Assembly: GCF_031432425.1 (NCBI RefSeq)
Contig: NZ_JAVKPH010000009.1
Location: 62,001-126,000 of the forward strand
Direction: 5' to 3'
Length of the DNA: 64,000 bases
Source of the DNA: Ruixingdingia sedimenti
GTDB lineage: Bacteria > Pseudomonadota > Alphaproteobacteria > Rhodobacterales > Rhodobacteraceae
Shown here: positions 1-8,312 of the stretch, in pieces
Position numbering within the stretch: the stretch's first letter is position 1
Layout of the letters: every line of letters starts with the position of its first letter
Translations under genes and position numbers: made by a program
The notes under the pieces: generated by a model
The model's database searches: none
What the model saw: only the letters and a program-made list of their open reading frames with translations
Told to the model about the DNA's origin: nothing

Positions 1-85
1 CTCCGCGCTGGCACTCTGTAACACCACACTGTGGGTCAACTGGTTAACCCATGGTTACTCTGGCAGAACATTCACGGAATACAAC

Positions 86-364
86 TTAAAGTTGTCGGTA
101 TTTCTGGATCGCCGTGACTTTCAGCGCCGCTTCGCCATGCGATTCCACGGCGCGCAGCCACAGGTCGAACTCTTCCTCGGACAGGCCATAGCGGTCCAGC
201 GCCTCTGCCCGCGGCAAAAGGCCGTGAATCACCGCCTTGACCACCACCGCCTTGCGGCTGGCCACCCACCGGCGGGTATCGGGGGGCGGCAGATCGGCGC
301 GGGTCAGGATGCTGCCATCCGGCAATGTCACCTGACGCGGCCCGTCGACACGTTTGAGATACAT
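86..364 (-). CDS. sciP: SciP-like DUF1153 regulator of CtrA
   Basis: A 92-residue protein matching the DUF1153 family, whose best-known member is Caulobacter SciP, a helix-turn-helix protein that binds CtrA and its target promoters and represses CtrA-activated genes. The sequence shows an N-terminal segment rich in Pro and Asp (LPPPDTRRWVASRK) followed by the HTH-like stretch with LSEEEFDLW, both typical of the family, and the length is normal. It lies divergent to mnmA, separated by about 115 bases. The product call is by recognition of the family; its role as a CtrA inhibitor in this organism is inferred from Caulobacter. Confidence 0.85.
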   Translation of the reverse strand: MYLKRVDGPRQVTLPDGSILTRADLPPPDTRRWVASRKAVVVKAVIHGLLPRAEALDRYGLSEEEFDLWLRAVESHGEAALKVTAIQKYRQL

Positions 365-428
365 GGGTTTCCCTCATCCTTCGCGCCGATCCTGCTGCGG
401 CAGCCTTAACGGGCGGTGAAGCCGGGGG

Positions 429-456
429 TTGAGAGTATCTTGCATTTTCCTATATT
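429..456 (+). promoter_or_regulatory. Putative sigma70 promoter of mnmA
   Basis: TTGAGA at 429-434 and TATATT at 451-456 are separated by 16 bases and lie about 25 bases before the mnmA start codon. A GGAGG ribosome-binding site follows at 471-475. The fit to the consensus is good in an otherwise GC-rich region. Confidence 0.5.
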
Positions 457-480
457 CCGCTGGTTCCCCCGGAGGCACCG

Positions 481-1620
481 ATGTCACTCGATCACCCGCT
501 CAACTCGCTTGGCCTGCCCAAGCCCCCCTCGGCCACGCGCGTCGTGGTCGCCATGTCGGGAGGCGTGGACAGTTCGGTCGTGGCCGCGATGCTGGCCGAG
601 GAAGGCTATGACGTGGTGGGCGTCACCTTGCAGCTTTACGATCACGGCGCCGCGCTGGCGAAAAAGGGCGCCTGCTGTGCGGGGCGCGACATCCATGATG
701 CGCGGCGGGTGGCGGAAACGATGGGTTTTCCGCATTACGTGCTGGATTATGAGAACACCTTCCGCGAGGCGGTGATCGACGAATTCGCCGATGCCTATCT
801 GGCGGGCGCGACGCCGGTGCCCTGCATCCGCTGCAACGAACGGGTGAAGTTCAAGGACCTCTTGAACACGGCGAAGGATCTGGATGCCGACTGCATGGCG
901 ACCGGCCATTACATCCAGCGCAGGATGGGGTTGGCGGGGCCGGAGCTGCATTGCGCCGCCGATCCGGCACGGGACCAGAGCTATTTCCTGTTCTCGACCA
1001 CCGCCGAACAGCTGGCCTATCTGCGCTTTCCGCTCGGCCATCTGAAATCCAAGGCGGAAACGCGGGCGCTGGCCCTGCGGTACGGGTTGCCGGTGGCCGA
1101 CAAGCCCGACAGCCAGGACATCTGCTTCGTGCCCAACGGCGATTATGCCGCGGTGATCGAAAAGCTGCGCCCCGGCGCGGCGGACCCGGGGCAGATCGTG
1201 GACATGGAGGGCCGGGTTCTGGGCGACCACCGCGGGGTGATCCATTACACCGTGGGCCAGCGCAAGGGCCTCGGCATCGGCGGGCTGGCGGAACCGCTCT
1301 ATGTCGTGCGGCTCGACCCGGAAACCCGCCGCGTGGTGGTGGGGCCGAAAGAGGCGCTGTCGACCCGGATCGTGCCGGTGCGCGAGGTGAACTGGCTGGG
1401 CGACGAACCCCTGACCGCGCGGGCGGAATGGGAGGTGATGGTCAAGGTCCGCTCCACCCGCCCCCCGCGCGCGGCGATCCTGCGCCCCGTATCGGACACC
1501 GAGGCGGCGGTGGAACTGATCGCGCCCGAGGATGGGGTCAGCGCGGGTCAGGCCTGCGTGTTCTATGCGCCCGAGGGCACCCGGGTTCTGGGCGGCGGCT
1601 GGATCTGGCGCGGCCGCTGA
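481..1620 (+). CDS. mnmA: tRNA-specific 2-thiouridylase MnmA
   Basis: MnmA performs ATP-dependent thiolation of uridine 34 in the anticodon of Lys, Glu and Gln tRNAs, in the cytoplasm. The 379-residue protein has the PP-loop SGGVDSS at residues 26-32, a PCIRCN motif with Cys118, and Cys215 in SQDICF. The 97-residue spacing of these two cysteines equals that of the catalytic pair in E. coli MnmA (102 and 199). The C-terminal beta-barrel region is complete. The ATG start is preceded by GGAGGCACCG. It is transcribed alone from its own promoter and ends at a strong hairpin shared with the convergent lpxB. Confidence 0.96.
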   Translation: MSLDHPLNSLGLPKPPSATRVVVAMSGGVDSSVVAAMLAEEGYDVVGVTLQLYDHGAALAKKGACCAGRDIHDARRVAETMGFPHYVLDYENTFREAVIDEFADAYLAGATPVPCIRCNERVKFKDLLNTAKDLDADCMATGHYIQRRMGLAGPELHCAADPARDQSYFLFSTTAEQLAYLRFPLGHLKSKAETRALALRYGLPVADKPDSQDICFVPNGDYAAVIEKLRPGAADPGQIVDMEGRVLGDHRGVIHYTVGQRKGLGIGGLAEPLYVVRLDPETRRVVVGPKEALSTRIVPVREVNWLGDEPLTARAEWEVMVKVRSTRPPRAAILRPVSDTEAAVELIAPEDGVSAGQACVFYAPEGTRVLGGGWIWRGR

Positions 1621-1633
1621 CGCGGCCCGGGCG

Positions 1634-1665
1634 CGCCAGAATTTTTCGTCCGAAAAATTCTGGCG
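1634..1665. terminator. 15-bp perfect hairpin between convergent mnmA and lpxB
   Basis: Two 15-base arms (1634-1648 and 1651-1665) are perfectly complementary around a 2-base centre. A/T-rich stretches on both sides of the centre make it usable on either strand. It starts 14 bases after the mnmA stop and abuts the lpxB stop, so a bidirectional terminator is the simplest reading. The core TTTTTCGTCCGAAAAA recurs in diverged form near 12390 and 51275. Confidence 0.7.
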
Positions 1666-2793
1666 CTACCCCACCGCCGCCAGCACCGACCGTGCCGCGC
1701 GCAGGCCCGGGGGCTCACCACCCTGCCCCAGACGTTCCATCGTCAGCCGCATCGCCGCCTGCTGTGCCGGATCGCCCGCCAGCACCTGCGCCAGCGCGGG
1801 CGCGATCAGATCGGCCCGGCAGCGCGGGCCGAGGAATTCGGGCACCGCGCGGGTTTCGCTGACAAGGTTCACCAGCGTCACCGTGTCCACCTGCAACATG
1901 CGCCCGATCAGGAACCGGCTGACCGGGTTCATGTCATAGGCGATGACCATGGGCACATCGTTCGCCGCCAGTTCCAGCGACACCGTGCCGGATGCCGCCA
2001 GCGCCGCATCGGCAGCGGCAAACGCAGAAAGCCGCGCCGCCGGGTCCACCACCACATGCGGCACCACCGGCCAGTCCGCCACCAGCGCCCGCACCAGCCC
2101 CGCGATGGCGGGCAGCGTCGGCAGCACCGCGTTCACCGGCCCGCGTTCCGCCGCCAGCGCGCCCACCGCCGCGCCGAACACCGGCGCCAGCCGCTGCACC
2201 TCGCCCCGCCGCGACCCGGGCAGGACCAGCACGCAGGGCCCGGGGCCGAGCGTGGCGCGGAAGGCCGCGGCCTCTGCCGCGCTGGCGCGGGGTTCGGCGA
2301 CCACCGGGTGGCCGACGAAATCGCAGCTCATCCCCGCGGCCTGCATATAGGGCGGCTCGAAGGGCAGAAGGGCCAGCACATGGTCCACCACCTGCGCCAT
2401 CTTCGCCGCCCGCCCCGGCCGCCAGGCCCAGACCGAGGGCGCGACATAATGGATGGTGCGGAAACCGGGCCGTTCGGCCTTGACCAGCCGCGCCACGCGC
2501 AGGCTGAAATCCGGGCTGTCGATCGTCACCAGCGCCGCCGCATCGGAGGCCAGCACCGCCGCCGCCACCTGCGCAATGCGGCGTTTGAGCGACCGGTATT
2601 TCGGCAGCACCTCGAGGATGCCCATGACCGACAGTTCCTCCATCGGAAACAGACTGTCCAGCCCCTCGGCCTGCATCGCGGTGCCGCCCACGCCGGCGAA
2701 GGCCACCCCGGGGGCCAGTCGCCGCAGCCCCGCCATCAGCGCGCCGCCGAGCCTGTCGCCCGAAGGCTCTCCGGCGACGAGGAACAGCTTCAT
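1666..2793 (-). CDS. lpxB: Lipid-A-disaccharide synthase LpxB
   Basis: LpxB condenses UDP-2,3-diacylglucosamine with lipid X (its LpxI product) to form the lipid A disaccharide at the inner face of the cytoplasmic membrane. The 375-residue sequence begins MKLFLVAGEPSGD, the hallmark of the glycosyltransferase family 19 enzyme, and carries the later segments GVGGTAMQ and LVLPGSRRGEV. The start codon overlaps the lpxI stop as ATGA, which fixes the start and implies translational coupling. It is the last gene of the fabZ-lpxA-lpxI-lpxB run and ends at the hairpin shared with mnmA. Confidence 0.96.
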   Translation of the reverse strand: MKLFLVAGEPSGDRLGGALMAGLRRLAPGVAFAGVGGTAMQAEGLDSLFPMEELSVMGILEVLPKYRSLKRRIAQVAAAVLASDAAALVTIDSPDFSLRVARLVKAERPGFRTIHYVAPSVWAWRPGRAAKMAQVVDHVLALLPFEPPYMQAAGMSCDFVGHPVVAEPRASAAEAAAFRATLGPGPCVLVLPGSRRGEVQRLAPVFGAAVGALAAERGPVNAVLPTLPAIAGLVRALVADWPVVPHVVVDPAARLSAFAAADAALAASGTVSLELAANDVPMVIAYDMNPVSRFLIGRMLQVDTVTLVNLVSETRAVPEFLGPRCRADLIAPALAQVLAGDPAQQAAMRLTMERLGQGGEPPGLRAARSVLAAVG

Positions 2794-3605
2794 GGTGCTG
2801 CCGCCCAGAGGAAAAGGCCGAGCCGGTCGGCGGCGGCCACTGCCGCGTCGCGGTCGAGCAGCAGGACGCCCCCCGCCTCCCACGCCACGCCGGCCAGCCC
2901 GGCGGCGGCGGCGCGTTCCACCGTGTCGGGGCCGATGGCGGGCAGGTCCACCCGGCGTTCCTGCCCGGGCTTGGGCGCCTTGTAGAGCACGCCCTTCGCC
3001 CCCTTGGGGTCGGGCCGCAGCCCGCCCGCCACCTGCGCCACCCAGTCCAGCATGGCATCGGTGCCGGGCAGCGATTCCGCCGCCAGGCACAGGCCCTGCG
3101 CCACCACCGCGCCCTGCCCCACATCCACCGCGCCAAGCGCCGCAACGATCCGCGCCGCGCGCGCGACATCGCGGCGGTCGGCGGCGGTGGGTTCGGCCCG
3201 GGTCAGCACGCCTTCGGCCGGGATCAGGCCGGGGGCCACATCGGCCACGCCCACCACCTGCAAGCCGCAATCCTCGATCAGTTCGATCACCACCCGCAGC
3301 GTGGCGTCGTCGCCCGCCTGCATGCCCGCGATCAGCCGCGGCACCGCCTGCGCCGTCGCCGGGTCGAACAGCGACGGGTCCAGCCGCGGCCGCCGCATCG
3401 CGCCGCCCAGAACCACGGCCCGCACCCCGCGCGCCACCAGCCCGTCGAGCATCGGCACCAGCCGCTCGAACCGGAAGCGTTCGGCGGGAACCGCGACCGC
3501 CAGCCCCTCGGGCGCCAGCACCGGCGCATCGGGGCCGAGCGCGCGCGCCAGCGCCAGCGGCAACGCACCCTCGCCGGCGATGATGGCGACCTTGCCCCCC
3601 GTCAT
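2790..3605 (-). CDS. lpxI: UDP-2,3-diacylglucosamine pyrophosphatase LpxI
   Basis: LpxI (DUF1009) hydrolyses UDP-2,3-diacylglucosamine to lipid X and UMP. It replaces LpxH in most Alphaproteobacteria. The 271-residue protein starts with KVAIIAGEGALPLALA and carries the family features GAMRRPRLDP and a C-terminal VDLPAIGPDTV segment. It overlaps lpxA upstream and lpxB downstream by ATGA, so the three genes form one translationally coupled unit that supplies the consecutive first, middle and fifth steps of lipid A synthesis. The identification rests on the sequence and the operon. Confidence 0.93.
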   Translation of the reverse strand: MTGGKVAIIAGEGALPLALARALGPDAPVLAPEGLAVAVPAERFRFERLVPMLDGLVARGVRAVVLGGAMRRPRLDPSLFDPATAQAVPRLIAGMQAGDDATLRVVIELIEDCGLQVVGVADVAPGLIPAEGVLTRAEPTAADRRDVARAARIVAALGAVDVGQGAVVAQGLCLAAESLPGTDAMLDWVAQVAGGLRPDPKGAKGVLYKAPKPGQERRVDLPAIGPDTVERAAAAGLAGVAWEAGGVLLLDRDAAVAAADRLGLFLWAAAP

Positions 3606-4399
3606 CGCGGCGTCAGGAACGAACGGTCCGACGCGCCGAGGATGAAGCCCGTCATCTCGCGCACATGATGGCTCTCGGTGGTCTCCGCCAGCCGCCGCGC
3701 GCGGTCGAGAAACGCGCCCTCGCCCTGCGCCAGCGCCTGATAGGCGGCGCGCAGGGCGGTGATTTCCGCCCGGTCCACCCCGCGCCGCTTCAGCCCCACG
3801 AGGTTGAGCCCGTCGAGTTCGCCCCGCGGCCCCTGCACGAGGCCATAGGGAATCACGTCGTTCGTCACCATCGTCACCGCGCCGATGATAGCGCCGCGGC
3901 CCACGCGCACCCATTGGTGCACGCCCGACAGCCCGCCCACGATCACATCGTCGCCGATCTGGCAATGCCCGGCGATGGCGGCCTGATTGGCCAGCACCAC
4001 GCGGTCGCCCACCTGCGCGTCGTGGCCCACATGCGCGCCGGTCATCATCAGCACGTCATCGCCCACCCGGGTGACGCCGCCCCCGCCCTCGGTGCCGGTG
4101 TTCAGTGTCGCGCCCTCGCGGATGCGGCAGCGCGCGCCGACGACCAGCCGCGTGCGCTCGCCCCGGTATTTCAGGTCCTGCGGCACCTCGCCCACCACGG
4201 CGAAGGGAAAGATCACCGTGCCCGCGCCCACCTCGGTCCAGCCGGTGACGACGGCATGGCTTTTCACCACCACGCCCTCGGCCAGCCGCACCTCCGGCCC
4301 GACCACCGCGAAGGGGCCGATGTCCACCCCCGGGCCGATCACGGCCCCCGGTTCCACGATGGCCGACGGATGCACCCTTGCGCCGGGGTCGATGGTCAT
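3602..4399 (-). CDS. lpxA: UDP-N-acetylglucosamine O-acyltransferase LpxA
   Basis: LpxA transfers a 3-hydroxyacyl chain from acyl carrier protein to UDP-GlcNAc, the first step of lipid A synthesis. The 265-residue protein shows the hexapeptide-repeat pattern of a left-handed beta-helix through roughly residues 1-180 (for example AIVEPGAVIGPGVDIG), including GAHVGHDAQVGD with the expected catalytic His region, and an alpha-helical C-terminus. It starts 4 bases after the fabZ stop. The stop overlaps the lpxI start. Confidence 0.96.
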   Translation of the reverse strand: MTIDPGARVHPSAIVEPGAVIGPGVDIGPFAVVGPEVRLAEGVVVKSHAVVTGWTEVGAGTVIFPFAVVGEVPQDLKYRGERTRLVVGARCRIREGATLNTGTEGGGGVTRVGDDVLMMTGAHVGHDAQVGDRVVLANQAAIAGHCQIGDDVIVGGLSGVHQWVRVGRGAIIGAVTMVTNDVIPYGLVQGPRGELDGLNLVGLKRRGVDRAEITALRAAYQALAQGEGAFLDRARRLAETTESHHVREMTGFILGASDRSFLTPR

Positions 4400-4403
4400 G
4401 GCC

Positions 4404-4865
4404 TCATCCCCTCGAAAAATCCATCATCGCGGTATAGGTCGCCTCTGCCGCCAGTTCGTCGCCCACCATCGCGCGGCCCTCGAACTTCCACACCTTGCCG
4501 CCGCCGCGCAGCGCCTTGACATGCAGTTCCAGCACGTCGCCCGGCACCACCTTGCGGCGGAACTTGGCGTTTTCGACGCCCATGAAATAGACCAGCGTGT
4601 TCTTGTCGGCGAGATCCATCGACATGCCCACCAGAACGCCCGCGGTCTGCGCCATCGCCTCGATGATCATCACGCCGGGAAAGATCGGCATCTGGGGAAA
4701 ATGACCCTCGAACACGGGTTCGCCGTTGGTGATGTTCTTGATGCCCACGCAGGACTCGTTGACCCGGATGTCGCGCACCCTGTCGACCAGCAGAAAGGGA
4801 TAGCGGTGCGGGATCAGGCGCTTGATGAGCGTCAGGTCGGCCTCTGTCACGGGCGCTTGGGTCAT
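4404..4865 (-). CDS. fabZ: 3-hydroxyacyl-ACP dehydratase FabZ
   Basis: FabZ dehydrates 3-hydroxyacyl-ACP in fatty acid elongation and competes with LpxA for the same acyl-ACP pool, which explains the linkage. The 153-residue protein has HRYPFLLVDRV at residues 20-30, the catalytic His55 in EGHFPQMPIFPG and Glu69 in IIEAMAQ, all in the standard places. The chosen ATG at 4865 gives the family's normal length. An open frame continues further upstream but without a better start. The gene follows ompH by 111 bases. Confidence 0.96.
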   Translation of the reverse strand: MTQAPVTEADLTLIKRLIPHRYPFLLVDRVRDIRVNESCVGIKNITNGEPVFEGHFPQMPIFPGVMIIEAMAQTAGVLVGMSMDLADKNTLVYFMGVENAKFRRKVVPGDVLELHVKALRGGGKVWKFEGRAMVGDELAAEATYTAMMDFSRG

Positions 4866-4976
4866 ATGGGGTTCCTTCTGGCAGGACCGGACGCGCGCGC
4901 CGGCCTTGGACTTGCTAGCAACTCGGGCGCGGGGTGACAAGCAGGGCTCGGGCAGGGCTCGGGCCGGGCCCGCATG

Positions 4977-5615
4977 TCAGGGGGCGGTCCCGGGGGCCTG
5001 TTGCGGTGCGGGTTCGGGCGCGGGTTCGGGTGCTGCGTCCGGCGCCGGGTCGGGCATGGGGGTTGCGGGCGCCGCGCCGGGCCCCAGAACCGCATCCAGC
5101 CGCGCGATCGCCGCATCGGTGATGTCGATCCCGCCGAAGGCCAGCACGATCGCCTCTTCCGACAGGATCGCGACCGCACCCGCCTGTTGCATCAGTTCGC
5201 CCAGGATCGGCACCGCGGCCTGCAGGAACCGCTGGCGTTCCTCGTCGCGCTTTTTCAGCAGGTCGCGGCTTTTCGCATCCTGCGCGCTGCGGAAGGCGGT
5301 GACGCGGCGGTCGAATTCCTCTGCCAGCGGGGCGAAGGCCTCTGCCGTCATCGTCGCGCGGCGTTCGGTCAGCGCGCGTTCCTCGGCCATCAGCTGCGCC
5401 TCGATCTCGCGGTTTTCCGCCAGAAGCGCGGCCTGCGCGGTTTCCAGATCCGCCAGCGCGCGCTTGCCGAAGGCCGATGCGGCGAACAGCCGGTCCTGAT
5501 CCAGCGTCAGGATCGGCGCCTTGGGAACGGCTGCCGCCTCCTGCGCCGCCGCGGGGCCGGCCCCCAGACCCAGCACCAGCGCCAGCGCCCGGACCGCCCC
5601 GCGCATCGCCGCCAT
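4977..5615 (-). CDS. ompH: OmpH/Skp-family periplasmic chaperone
   Basis: A protein of about 212 residues with a signal peptide (MRGAVRALALVLGLGAGPAAA, cleaved near AAAQ) and a long charged helical middle region such as AEERALTERRATM and KKRDEERQRF, as in the tentacle helices of Skp. Skp/OmpH chaperones hold unfolded outer-membrane proteins in the periplasm and pass them to BamA, whose gene lies directly upstream (one base between the bamA stop and this start). A Pro/Ala/Glu-rich tail of about 35 residues is an odd, probably disordered extension. A second ATG at 5606 is an equally plausible start. Confidence 0.85.
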   Translation of the reverse strand: MAAMRGAVRALALVLGLGAGPAAAQEAAAVPKAPILTLDQDRLFAASAFGKRALADLETAQAALLAENREIEAQLMAEERALTERRATMTAEAFAPLAEEFDRRVTAFRSAQDAKSRDLLKKRDEERQRFLQAAVPILGELMQQAGAVAILSEEAIVLAFGGIDITDAAIARLDAVLGPGAAPATPMPDPAPDAAPEPAPEPAPQQAPGTAP

Positions 5616-5616
5616 C

Positions 5617-7956
5617 TCAGAACCGGGTCGAGATGGACAGATCGAAGGTCTGCTTCTTGTCGTAGGTTTCCTTCTTGATCGGCCGGGCGAAGTTGAACCG
5701 CAGCGGGCCGATGGGCGTATCCCACAGCAGCGACACGCCGATGGCGGAACGCAGCTTGAACGAATCGTCCACCCCGCCGCCATCGGTGTCGTCGAGCCCC
5801 CAGAGAGAGCCGACATCGAGGAAGGCCCCGCCGCGGATGCCGTATTCCTCGGGCAGGCCGAGCGGGAATTCGGCGTCGAAGCGGGCGACCACGAACATGT
5901 TGCCGCCCAGGGGATCCTCGTTGGTGGCGCGCAGGTCGCGGGGGCCGAGGCCATAGGGTTCGAACCCGCGCATGCGGCCCGACATCTCGAAACGGTCCAC
6001 CACGCGGCTGGTGCCGCCCGACAGCATGTTGAGCGCCCCGCCCTCCAGCGTGGCGCGCAGGGTCACTTCCTCGTTCCAGACCTTGGTTTCCGCAATCGCC
6101 GAGGCGATGGAGCGGATGTATTTCTGATCCGCGCCGAGGCCGGCGAAATCCTGCTCGAACTTGAGGACGAAGGCGTTGCGGTCGGTCAGCCCGCTGCGCC
6201 GCGTATCCCAGGAAAAGGCATAGCCGAGCGCGGAGGATTTGACGCCGCCCATCCCTTCCTCGCGCACGAGGATGGCCGAGGACTCGACGGGATCCACCCG
6301 GTAGATCTTGCTTTCGGCCAGCGTGTAGCGCAGGTCCAGCCGGGTGCGTTCACCGGTGGGGAAGCCGATGGAGGGGCGGATATGCGCCTCGCGCGTGTCG
6401 AAGGTGGCATAGTTCGCCTCGGTCTCGCGGTAGAGCGCGCCGAAGGTGAACGACAGGTCCCGGCCCAGGAACGCGGGTTCCGTGAAGGTGAAGGACGAGG
6501 TGGCGTTGTCGGCGCCGAAGTTCAGGTCGAGGCTGAGGAACTGCCCCCGCCCGAGGAAGTTCGATTCCGACAGCCCCACCACCGCGCCGCCGCCCGAGGA
6601 ACTGCCGAAGCTCGCCCCGAAGGTCAGCGAGCCGGTGGGCTTTTCTTCCACCTGCGCCTTGACGATCACCTGATCGGGGCCGGTGCCCTGACGGGTATCG
6701 ACCGCCGCCGTCTCGAAGAAGCCGAGCGCGCGGATGCGTTCGGCGGCTTCGCGGATCTCGCGCGGGTTGAAGGGGTCGCCCTCGACGGTGCGGAACTGCC
6801 GCCGGATCACCTGGTCGAGCGTGGTGGCGTTGCCCTCGATGTCGATGCGTTCGATGAACACGCGCGGGCCGCGCACCAGCGCGAAGGTCACATCCAGCGT
6901 CTGGTCGCGGTCGTTGCGCGTCACCCGCGGATCGACGCGCAGGAAGTTGATGCCCTTGCGCAGGGCCAGCGACTCGATGCGCGAAATCGCGTTCTCGATA
7001 TCGAGCGGCGTGTAGACGCTGCCCTCGCGGATGCGCACGAGGCGGCCGAATTCATCGGCATCGGCCTCGGGGATCTCGCTGACGGTGCCGATGCGGCCGA
7101 AGCGGAACTGCTGGCCCTCGCGCACGCTGAAGGTCAGGAAGAACCCGTCGCGGCCCGGTTGCAGTTCTGCGGTGGCGTCGAGCACCTGGAAATCCACATA
7201 GCCGCGCGACAGGTAGAAATCGCGCAGCATCTGCTTGTCGATCTCGATCCGTTCGGCGGCATAGGTGTCGCGGCGGATGAAGTTGCGCAAAAGCCCCGCC
7301 TGCTTGGTTTCCAGCACCTGCCGCAGCCGGCGGTCGGTGAAGGCGCGGTTGCCGACGAAGCTCAGCCGCTCGATCTCCGTCACCCGGCCCTCGGCGATCT
7401 CGAACACAAGATCGACGCGGTTGTCGGACCGGCGGATGATCTTGGGCGTCACCCGCGCGGCCATGCGGCCCTGGACGCTGTACGCCTCGGTCACCAGCGC
7501 GGCGTCGGCCTCTGCCTGGCTGGGGGAATAGATCCGGCGGGACTGCGACTTGATGATCTTTTGCAGATCCTCGGTCTTGATGCGCTTGTTGCCCTCGAAC
7601 GAGATCACGTTGATGGTGGGGAATTCCTGCACCGCGATCACCAGCGTGCCGCCGCGCGGCTCGATCGAGACGCTTTCGAACAGGCCGGAGCCCATCAGCC
7701 GCTGATACACGTCGTTGAGTTCGGCCGCCGACAGCGACTGGCCCCGGGCGATTCCCGCATAGGACAGGATGGTGGCCTGTTCGATCCGCTGGTTGCCCTG
7801 GATGTCGACGGCGTTGAACCGATAGCTCTGCGCCACCGCGGGCCCTGTGCCGACAGGGGCAAGCACCGTCGCCGCCACCAGCGCCGAGGTCGCCATGCCG
7901 GCCGCGGCGCGCCGCCATCCCATCGCCGCTTTCCGGCCGCCCACATCACGCTGCAT
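5617..7956 (-). CDS. bamA: Outer membrane protein assembly factor BamA
   Basis: BamA is the beta-barrel core of the BAM complex, which inserts outer-membrane proteins. The 779-residue product has an N-terminal signal sequence ending near VGTGPAVAQ, five successive POTRA-like domains (roughly residues 50-420), and a C-terminal 16-strand barrel ending in SISTRF with a terminal Phe, the outer-membrane signature. The lid-loop motif appears as RGF in MRGFEPYGLGPRD. The start at 7956 follows a G-rich stretch and gives a proper signal peptide. It sits between rseP and ompH as in other Proteobacteria. Confidence 0.96.
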   Translation of the reverse strand: MQRDVGGRKAAMGWRRAAAGMATSALVAATVLAPVGTGPAVAQSYRFNAVDIQGNQRIEQATILSYAGIARGQSLSAAELNDVYQRLMGSGLFESVSIEPRGGTLVIAVQEFPTINVISFEGNKRIKTEDLQKIIKSQSRRIYSPSQAEADAALVTEAYSVQGRMAARVTPKIIRRSDNRVDLVFEIAEGRVTEIERLSFVGNRAFTDRRLRQVLETKQAGLLRNFIRRDTYAAERIEIDKQMLRDFYLSRGYVDFQVLDATAELQPGRDGFFLTFSVREGQQFRFGRIGTVSEIPEADADEFGRLVRIREGSVYTPLDIENAISRIESLALRKGINFLRVDPRVTRNDRDQTLDVTFALVRGPRVFIERIDIEGNATTLDQVIRRQFRTVEGDPFNPREIREAAERIRALGFFETAAVDTRQGTGPDQVIVKAQVEEKPTGSLTFGASFGSSSGGGAVVGLSESNFLGRGQFLSLDLNFGADNATSSFTFTEPAFLGRDLSFTFGALYRETEANYATFDTREAHIRPSIGFPTGERTRLDLRYTLAESKIYRVDPVESSAILVREEGMGGVKSSALGYAFSWDTRRSGLTDRNAFVLKFEQDFAGLGADQKYIRSIASAIAETKVWNEEVTLRATLEGGALNMLSGGTSRVVDRFEMSGRMRGFEPYGLGPRDLRATNEDPLGGNMFVVARFDAEFPLGLPEEYGIRGGAFLDVGSLWGLDDTDGGGVDDSFKLRSAIGVSLLWDTPIGPLRFNFARPIKKETYDKKQTFDLSISTRF

Positions 7957-8081
7957 CGGAAAAACCCCCCGGCTGTCGGTATCCCGGAACCTGACTAGCG
8001 GCATTGGCCGGGCTTGTCAAAAGGCAGAAGGCGCGCCCGGCTTCCCGGACGCGCCTTGCCGCCGCTTCGGTTTTCCGCTGC

Positions 8082-8219
8082 CTAATATGCGGTCAGCGCC
8101 TGGCCCAGGAAGGCCCCGGCCAGCAGACCGACGACGATGGTCCCCAACGTGAACAGCATGTCCCAGTTGATGTTGACCAGCAGCGAAAGGCCCCTGTAGC
8201 CGCTCTGGATCGCCTGCAT
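8082..8219 (-). CDS. Small one-pass membrane protein, 45 residues
   Basis: This short open frame between bamA and rseP was found by direct reading. It encodes MQAIQSGYRG at the start and ends LGQALTAY. The middle (MLFTLGTIVVGLLAGAFLGQ) is a clear single transmembrane helix with small-residue packing motifs. A GGAGG sits 6 bases before the ATG at 8219. An in-frame ATG at 8234 is a weaker alternative. It is in the same orientation as its neighbours, with 93 bases to rseP upstream and 125 to bamA downstream. No function is recognised. Its place in the envelope-assembly operon suggests, but does not prove, a role with RseP or BAM. Confidence 0.65.
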   Translation of the reverse strand: MQAIQSGYRGLSLLVNINWDMLFTLGTIVVGLLAGAFLGQALTAY

Positions 8220-8312
8220 CGCATCCTCCGCCATTGCCTGCCCGGGCAGCGGGCAGCACCGCCCCCTTCCTGCGGGCCGAATATGGCCGAAGTGGGGCGC
8301 GGGCGGCGCGGT

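Noticed and set aside
1..85. Possible CtrA-type sites near GGTTAACCCATGGTTAC (about 41-58)
   Set aside because: The spacing does not fit the TTAA-N7-TTAA consensus, and this side is downstream of sciP rather than upstream.
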